A stretch of DNA of 9,698 nt from Betaproteobacteria bacterium (GTDB taxonomy: Bacteria; Pseudomonadota; Gammaproteobacteria; Burkholderiales; JAHFRG01), in assembly GCA_023258935.1 (NCBI GenBank), contig JAHFRG010000003.1, forward strand, positions 39,002 through 48,699, given 5' to 3'. The notes beneath the pieces were generated by a model that worked only from the letters and a program-made list of their open reading frames with translations, was not told the origin of the DNA and ran no database searches. A program made the position numbers and the translations under genes. Of this stretch, positions 5,547 to 9,698 are shown in pieces; the first letter of the stretch is position 1; each line of letters begins with the position of its first letter.

Positions 5547-6851
5547 ATGCAGTCAAGCGTGGAAAATTTAGGCCGGCTGCAACGGCGCCTCAATATGGCG
5601 ATGCCGCTGGCTAAGATTGACGATGAAGTGAATAACAGATTGAAGCACCTGGCCCGCACCGTGAAATTGCACGGTTTCCGTCCGGGCAAAGTGCCGCTCA
5701 AGGTCATTGCCCAGCATTATGGGGCGCAGGTGCGTCAGGAAGTGCTGGGGGACGCTTTGCAAAAAAGTTTCAGTAACGCGGTGCGCGAGCAAAACTTAAA
5801 GGTTGCGGGCTATCCCAAGTTTGAGGCCAAGCCGTTACAAGACGGAAGCCAGCAGTTTGAATACACCGCTACTTTTGAAATATACCCGGAAGTGAAACTC
5901 GGCGACATTTCCGGGGAGAAGATTAGCCGGCCGGTGGTGGACGTAGGAGAAGATCAAGTGGCGAAAACTCTGGAGATTCTGCGCAAGCAACGCATTTCTT
6001 ATCACGCCGTGGAGCGTGAAGCCAGGGAACGTGACCAGGTAACACTTGATTTCAGCGGCACCATATCAGGCGAGGAATTCGCCGGCGGCCAAGGCAAAGA
6101 ATTGGCCTTAGTTCTGGGAGACGGACGTTTGCTACCGGAATTCGAAAAACAGGTTGCCGGAATGCGCGCAAATGAAACCAAGGTATTTGAATTAACTTTT
6201 CCGGAGGATTATCATGGTAAAGAAGTGGCGGGGAAAACCGCCTCTTTCGAGGTTACGCTAAAACATATTGCGGAACCCAAACTGCCTGAAATCGATGCCG
6301 AGTTCGCCAAAAACTTCGGAGTGCGGGACGGCGATCTGGAGAAACTGAAACGCGATATCAAAGACAACCTGCTGAAGGAAGCGAAAACTCGCATGCAAGC
6401 CAGAATCAAGGATCAGGCGATGCAGGCGTTGCTTAATGTTACGCAGGTTGATCTTCCACAGTCTCTGGTGGAAATGGAAACACATCGCTTGATGGAAAAT
6501 ACGCGCAAGGAACTCGAGTCACGCGGGATGAAAGCAAAAGAACTGCCGACACCGCACGACCTCTTCCATGAGCAGGCTAAGCGCCGCGTCAACCTCGGCC
6601 TGATTATCGCCGAGCTGATAAAAATTCACGGTCTTCGACCCAAACCGGAACAGGTGCGAGCCATCGTCGAAGAACACGCGCAAGGCTACGAACACCCGGA
6701 TCAGGTGGTGAAGTGGTATTATTCCACTCCGGAACGCCTGAATGGCATCGAAGCACTGGTGCTGGAAGATAATGTAGTGGAATGGGTGATGAAGCAGGCG
6801 AAAGTGGAAGACAGGCCGATGAACTTTGACCAACTGATGGAAAACGCTTAA
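5547..6851 (+). CDS. tig: Trigger factor, ribosome-associated chaperone
   Basis: Ribosome-bound chaperone and peptidyl-prolyl isomerase that shields nascent chains at the exit tunnel. The 434 residues are close to the 432 of E. coli. The N-terminal ribosome-binding domain carries the signature loop GFRPGKVP at 43-50. The FKBP-type PPIase domain spans about 162-241 (RDQVTLDFSGTISGEEFAGG, then LPEFEKQVAGM and FPEDYHGKEVAGK). The rest is the helical C-terminal substrate-binding domain, rich in charged helices and ending MNFDQLMENA. The start ATG at 5547 has AGGGA (5536-5540) six nt upstream. The stop codon abuts the clpP ATG with no base between, so the two genes are cotranscribed and probably translationally coupled. 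The tig-clpP-clpX order is a common proteobacterial arrangement linking folding to degradation. Confidence 0.97.
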   Translation: MQSSVENLGRLQRRLNMAMPLAKIDDEVNNRLKHLARTVKLHGFRPGKVPLKVIAQHYGAQVRQEVLGDALQKSFSNAVREQNLKVAGYPKFEAKPLQDGSQQFEYTATFEIYPEVKLGDISGEKISRPVVDVGEDQVAKTLEILRKQRISYHAVEREARERDQVTLDFSGTISGEEFAGGQGKELALVLGDGRLLPEFEKQVAGMRANETKVFELTFPEDYHGKEVAGKTASFEVTLKHIAEPKLPEIDAEFAKNFGVRDGDLEKLKRDIKDNLLKEAKTRMQARIKDQAMQALLNVTQVDLPQSLVEMETHRLMENTRKELESRGMKAKELPTPHDLFHEQAKRRVNLGLIIAELIKIHGLRPKPEQVRAIVEEHAQGYEHPDQVVKWYYSTPERLNGIEALVLEDNVVEWVMKQAKVEDRPMNFDQLMENA

Positions 6852-7481
6852 ATGATGAAGAATCGAGATTGGGAACCGCGCGGGCTGGGCTTGATCCCGA
6901 TGGTGATCGAGCAGAGCGGGCGCGGCGAGCGCGCTTATGATATTTATTCGCGCTTGTTAAAGGAGCGCGTGGTATTCCTGGTTGGGCCGGTAGATGAAGT
7001 CACCGCCAATCTGATTGTGGCGCAACTCCTGTTTCTCGAATCAGAAAACCCTGATAAGGAGATTTATTTTTATATCAATTCCCCAGGCGGCTCAGTGTCA
7101 GCCGGGCTGGCAATTTACGACACCATGCAGTTTATCAAGCCGGACGTCAGCACCCTGTGCGTCGGACAGGCAGCAAGCATGGGTGCGCTTTTGCTCTCGG
7201 CGGGAGCTAAAGGCAAGCGTTTCTGCTTGCCCAATTCGCGGGTATTGATTCACCAGCCAATGGGCGGTTTTCAGGGGCAGGCCTCCGATATAGAAATTCA
7301 CGCCAAGGAGATCCTCTATCTGCGGCAGCGCCTGAATGAGATCATGGCCAAGCATACCGGACAGAGCATCCAGACCATCGAGAAAGATACTGACCGCGAC
7401 ACTTTCCTGAGCGGCGATGAAGCGGTGAAGTATGGAATTGCGGACCGGGTTCTGGTGAGCAGAACTGAGAGCGTTACCTGA
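6852..7481 (+). CDS. clpP: ATP-dependent Clp protease proteolytic subunit
   Basis: Serine peptidase (family S14) that forms the double-heptamer barrel degrading substrates unfolded by ClpX or ClpA. The 209 residues contain the full catalytic triad: S109 in GQAASMGALLL, H134 in VLIHQPMGG, and D183 in DTDRDTFLSG, at the same spacing as E. coli S111, H136, D185. The INSPGGSVSAGLAIYD oxyanion-hole region (76-91) is intact. By comparison with E. coli a short propeptide of about 12 residues is probably removed before GLIPMVIEQ. Two ATG codons in tandem (6852, 6855) follow the tig stop directly; GGA within the end of tig can serve as the ribosome binding site. clpX follows after 36 nt. Confidence 0.98.
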   Translation: MMKNRDWEPRGLGLIPMVIEQSGRGERAYDIYSRLLKERVVFLVGPVDEVTANLIVAQLLFLESENPDKEIYFYINSPGGSVSAGLAIYDTMQFIKPDVSTLCVGQAASMGALLLSAGAKGKRFCLPNSRVLIHQPMGGFQGQASDIEIHAKEILYLRQRLNEIMAKHTGQSIQTIEKDTDRDTFLSGDEAVKYGIADRVLVSRTESVT

Positions 7482-7517
7482 TGTCCTACAGCTCAAGAAG
7501 CTACGTGGAAACCAGTT

Positions 7518-8783
7518 ATGTCGGATAAAATCGGCGGCGAAAAACTGCTTTATTGCTCCTTCTGCGGCAAGAGCCAGCACGAAGTGCGCAAGCTCATTGC
7601 CGGGCCGTCAGTATTTATCTGCGATGAGTGCATTGAACTCTGCAATGACATTATCCGCGAAGAGACTCACGGTGAGGCCGGCGGCAAGCCTGGAAAATCG
7701 GATTTGCCGGTGCCGCGTGAAATCCGCAAGATTCTCGATCAGTACGTGATCGGCCAGGAGCAGGCGAAAAAAATCCTCTCTGTGGCGGTGTACAATCACT
7801 ACAAGCGCCTGAAGAGCCTGACCAAGAATGACGATATCGAGCTCGCCAAAAGCAACATCCTGCTGATTGGACCCACCGGCTCGGGCAAGACGCTGTTGGC
7901 GCAAACGCTGGCGCGGCTCCTCAATGTGCCGTTCGTGATGGCGGACGCCACCACGCTTACCGAAGCCGGCTACGTTGGCGAGGACGTGGAAAACATCATC
8001 CAGAAGCTGCTGCAGAAATGCGATTACGAAGTCGAGAAAGCGCAGCGTGGCATCGTTTACATAGATGAAATCGACAAGATTTCCCGCAAGTCCGACAATC
8101 CCTCGATTACCCGCGATGTTTCCGGTGAAGGCGTGCAGCAAGCGCTGCTGAAGCTCATTGAAGGCACCATCGCTTCGGTACCGCCGCAGGGCGGGCGCAA
8201 GCATCCCAACCAGGAGTTCGTGCAGGTGGACACCACCAATATCCTGTTTATTTGCGGGGGCGCTTTTGACGGGCTGGAAAAGGTTATCCGTAACCGCTCG
8301 CAGAAAGGCGGCATCGGCTTCGGCGCGGATGTGAAAAGCAAGGATAACCGCAAGGAAATCGGCGAGGTATTGCGCGATGTGGAGCCGGAGGATCTCATCA
8401 AGTACGGGCTGATACCGGAATTTGTCGGGCGCCTGCCGGTGGTCGCAACTCTCGAGGAGCTTGACGAATCGGCGCTGATTCAGATTCTTACCGAGCCCAA
8501 GAACGCGTTGCTCAAGCAGTATCAGAAGATGTTCGGCATGGAAGCGGTGGAGCTGGAAGTGCGCGATCAGGCACTGAAGGCAATCGCCAAGAAAGCGCTC
8601 GCGCGCAAAACCGGCGCTCGCGGCTTGCGTTCCATTATCGAGTTAACCTTGCTCGATACCATGTTCGATCTGCCTTCGATGGAGAACGTAGTGAAGGTAG
8701 TGATCGACGAAGGCGTGATAAACGGCGATACCAAGCCGTTACTTATTTATTCCGATCAAACTAAGGTTGCCGGCTCGGCGTGA
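7518..8783 (+). CDS. clpX: Clp protease ATP-binding subunit ClpX
   Basis: AAA+ unfoldase that recognises tagged proteins, threads them through its central pore and feeds ClpP. At 421 residues it is full length. The N-terminal zinc-binding domain has four cysteines, C13, C16, C35 and C38 (CSFC, CDEC). Walker A is GPTGSGKT (118-125), pore loop 1 is GYVG (151-154), Walker B is IVYIDEID (179-186), the RKH pore loop is at 227-229, the IGF loop that docks on ClpP is at 266-268, and a C-terminal GARGLRSIIE carries the sensor 2 arginine. Every essential motif is present. It lies 36 nt after clpP without a strong ribosome binding site (GGAA at 7507-7510) and ends 110 nt before lon, from which a separate promoter is suggested. 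Confidence 0.98.
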   Translation: MSDKIGGEKLLYCSFCGKSQHEVRKLIAGPSVFICDECIELCNDIIREETHGEAGGKPGKSDLPVPREIRKILDQYVIGQEQAKKILSVAVYNHYKRLKSLTKNDDIELAKSNILLIGPTGSGKTLLAQTLARLLNVPFVMADATTLTEAGYVGEDVENIIQKLLQKCDYEVEKAQRGIVYIDEIDKISRKSDNPSITRDVSGEGVQQALLKLIEGTIASVPPQGGRKHPNQEFVQVDTTNILFICGGAFDGLEKVIRNRSQKGGIGFGADVKSKDNRKEIGEVLRDVEPEDLIKYGLIPEFVGRLPVVATLEELDESALIQILTEPKNALLKQYQKMFGMEAVELEVRDQALKAIAKKALARKTGARGLRSIIELTLLDTMFDLPSMENVVKVVIDEGVINGDTKPLLIYSDQTKVAGSA

Positions 8784-8833
8784 ACGGGCCTGGTACCGCG
8801 ACTCGGCTGGCTTCGCAACAAAAACTTGCGCTT

Positions 8834-8861
8834 CTTGAATTCCGGAAGACTGCCCTCATCT
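8834..8861 (+). promoter_or_regulatory. Candidate sigma-32 (RpoH) heat-shock promoter of lon
   Basis: CTTGAA at 8834-8839 is the sigma-32 -35 core. After 14 nt comes CCTCATCT at 8854-8861, which matches the -10 consensus CCCCATNT at all defined positions but one. Spacing is within the usual sigma-32 range. Transcription would begin near 8868, leaving a leader of about 25 nt with GGGGT (8881-8885 region) before the lon ATG. Family knowledge: lon is a sigma-32 regulon member in E. coli. The match here is seen by eye; activity is inferred. Confidence 0.65.
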
Positions 8862-8893
8862 TCGTTTTACATTCACTTTTGGGGTAAAACAAC

Positions 8894-9698
8894 ATGAATC
8901 AACCTAATCCGGTTGCCGAACAGATGCTAGCGCTTTTACCGCTGCGTGATGTAGTGGTGTTCCCGCACATGGTGATCCCTCTGTTCGTGGGGCGCCCCAA
9001 ATCCATAAAAGCGTTGGAAATAGCCATGGAATCGGGCAAAAGCATTCTGCTGGTGGCGCAGAAATCCGCCGCCAAGGACGACCCGTCCCCGGAAGATATG
9101 TACAACATAGGCAGCGTGGCGAACATCCTGCAAATGCTGAAATTGCCGGATGGTACCGTAAAGGTGCTGGTGGAAGGCAGCCAGCGCTCAAACATTAAGC
9201 AAATCATAGACGCCAAGACGCATTACATGGCGCAAGCGGAACCGGTGCCCCCCGATCAGTTGGAAAGCCACGAAGTGGAGGCGATGCGCCGCGCCACCCT
9301 GAGTCAATTCGACCAGTACGTCAAGCTAAACAAGAAAATTCCGCCGGAAATCCTGACTTCGCTTGCCGGAATAGACGAACCTGGGCGGCTTGCCGATACC
9401 ATCGCTGCCCATTTGCCGCTCAAGCTCGAGCAGAAGCAGGAAGTACTTGAGATGTTCGACGTGAAACAGCGCCTTGAACATCTGTTGGGCCTGCTTGAGA
9501 CTGAACTCGACATTTTGCAGGTGGAAAAGCGCATCCGCGGGCGTGTCAAGCGCCAGATGGAAAAAAGCCAGCGCGAGTACTACTTGAACGAGCAGGTGAA
9601 GGCAATCCAGAAAGAGCTGGGGGAACTTGAAGAAGGGGGCGACCTTGACGAAATGGAAAAGAAAATCAAGGCCGCGCATATGCCCAAGGAAGCGCGCA
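8894..9698 (+). CDS. lon: ATP-dependent Lon protease (3' partial)
   Basis: N-terminal 268 codons of Lon, the homohexameric AAA+ serine protease that removes misfolded and some regulatory proteins in the cytoplasm; the full protein is normally near 800 residues, so about two thirds lie beyond the window. Translation from the ATG at 8894 is open to the edge. The Lon substrate-recognition (LAN) domain begins with PLRDVVVFPHMVIPLFVGR (16-34) and continues through ALEIAMESGKSILLVAQK, LPDGTVKVLVEG, PPEILTSLAGIDEPGRLAD and KQEVLEMFDVKQRLEHLLGL. A long helix with RVKRQMEKSQREYYLNEQ follows and leads toward the ATPase domain. The Walker motifs and the catalytic Ser-Lys are not in view. It starts 110 nt after clpX, preceded by a heat-shock-type promoter and a GGGG ribosome binding site eight nt or so before the ATG. 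Confidence 0.97.
   Translation, partial: MNQPNPVAEQMLALLPLRDVVVFPHMVIPLFVGRPKSIKALEIAMESGKSILLVAQKSAAKDDPSPEDMYNIGSVANILQMLKLPDGTVKVLVEGSQRSNIKQIIDAKTHYMAQAEPVPPDQLESHEVEAMRRATLSQFDQYVKLNKKIPPEILTSLAGIDEPGRLADTIAAHLPLKLEQKQEVLEMFDVKQRLEHLLGLLETELDILQVEKRIRGRVKRQMEKSQREYYLNEQVKAIQKELGELEEGGDLDEMEKKIKAAHMPKEAR

Noticed and set aside
7608..8204. 198-residue open frame on the minus strand within clpX
   Set aside because: It is fully antisense to a highly conserved ClpX coding region, with low-complexity-like composition from codon bias; no independent evidence.
8814..8830. CGCAA/TTGCG hairpin after clpX
   Set aside because: A five-pair stem with an A-rich loop and no T-tract; too weak to call a terminator of clpX.
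5547..9698. A novel system in the tig-clpP-clpX-lon block
   Set aside because: All four genes carry complete standard motifs in the region seen and a common proteobacterial order; only the promoter before lon is worth separate mention.

Overview
This window is ordinary-looking bacterial chromosome, moderately GC-rich. It most resembles a betaproteobacterium, perhaps Nitrosomonadales or a relative. The pointers are the order tRNA-Leu, tig, clpP, clpX, lon, the style of the FadA-like thiolase, and an HpnD-like protein beside speD and speE. This placement rests on remembered protein families, not on a search. Both ends cut through genes: the thiolase is missing its first few codons on the left, and lon runs off the right edge.

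Layout, left to right. (1) Positions 1-2167, plus strand: the end of a 3-ketoacyl-CoA thiolase gene, a small 4HBT (hotdog-fold) acyl-CoA thioesterase, and an exported DUF2147 protein. The first two fit fatty-acid or acyl-CoA turnover. (2) Positions 2235-5275, minus strand: read in the direction of transcription, a squalene/phytoene-synthase-family gene of HpnD type, then speD and speE (decarboxylated AdoMet and spermidine synthesis, overlapping by 32 nt), then an orphan periplasmic solute-binding protein of family 3. (3) Positions 5276-5408: a divergent intergenic region with a strikingly AT-rich core. (4) Positions 5409-9698, plus strand: tRNA-Leu(UAG), trigger factor, ClpP, ClpX and the N-terminal third of Lon. 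Together these form the cell's nascent-chain folding and ATP-dependent proteolysis module.

I see no mobile element, CRISPR array, phage gene or defence system, and no obviously new multi-gene system. The observation most worth a second look is the HpnD-like protein. It keeps the family scaffold along its length, but both aspartate-rich catalytic motifs are altered (EESTK for DDxxD, and NVRDD for DVGED), so it may be a pseudoenzyme or have a changed function. Second is a good heat-shock (sigma-32 type) promoter just upstream of lon, which would let lon respond to stress independently of tig-clpP-clpX. Lesser points are several inverted repeats between genes and uncertain start codons for the thioesterase and the DUF2147 protein.
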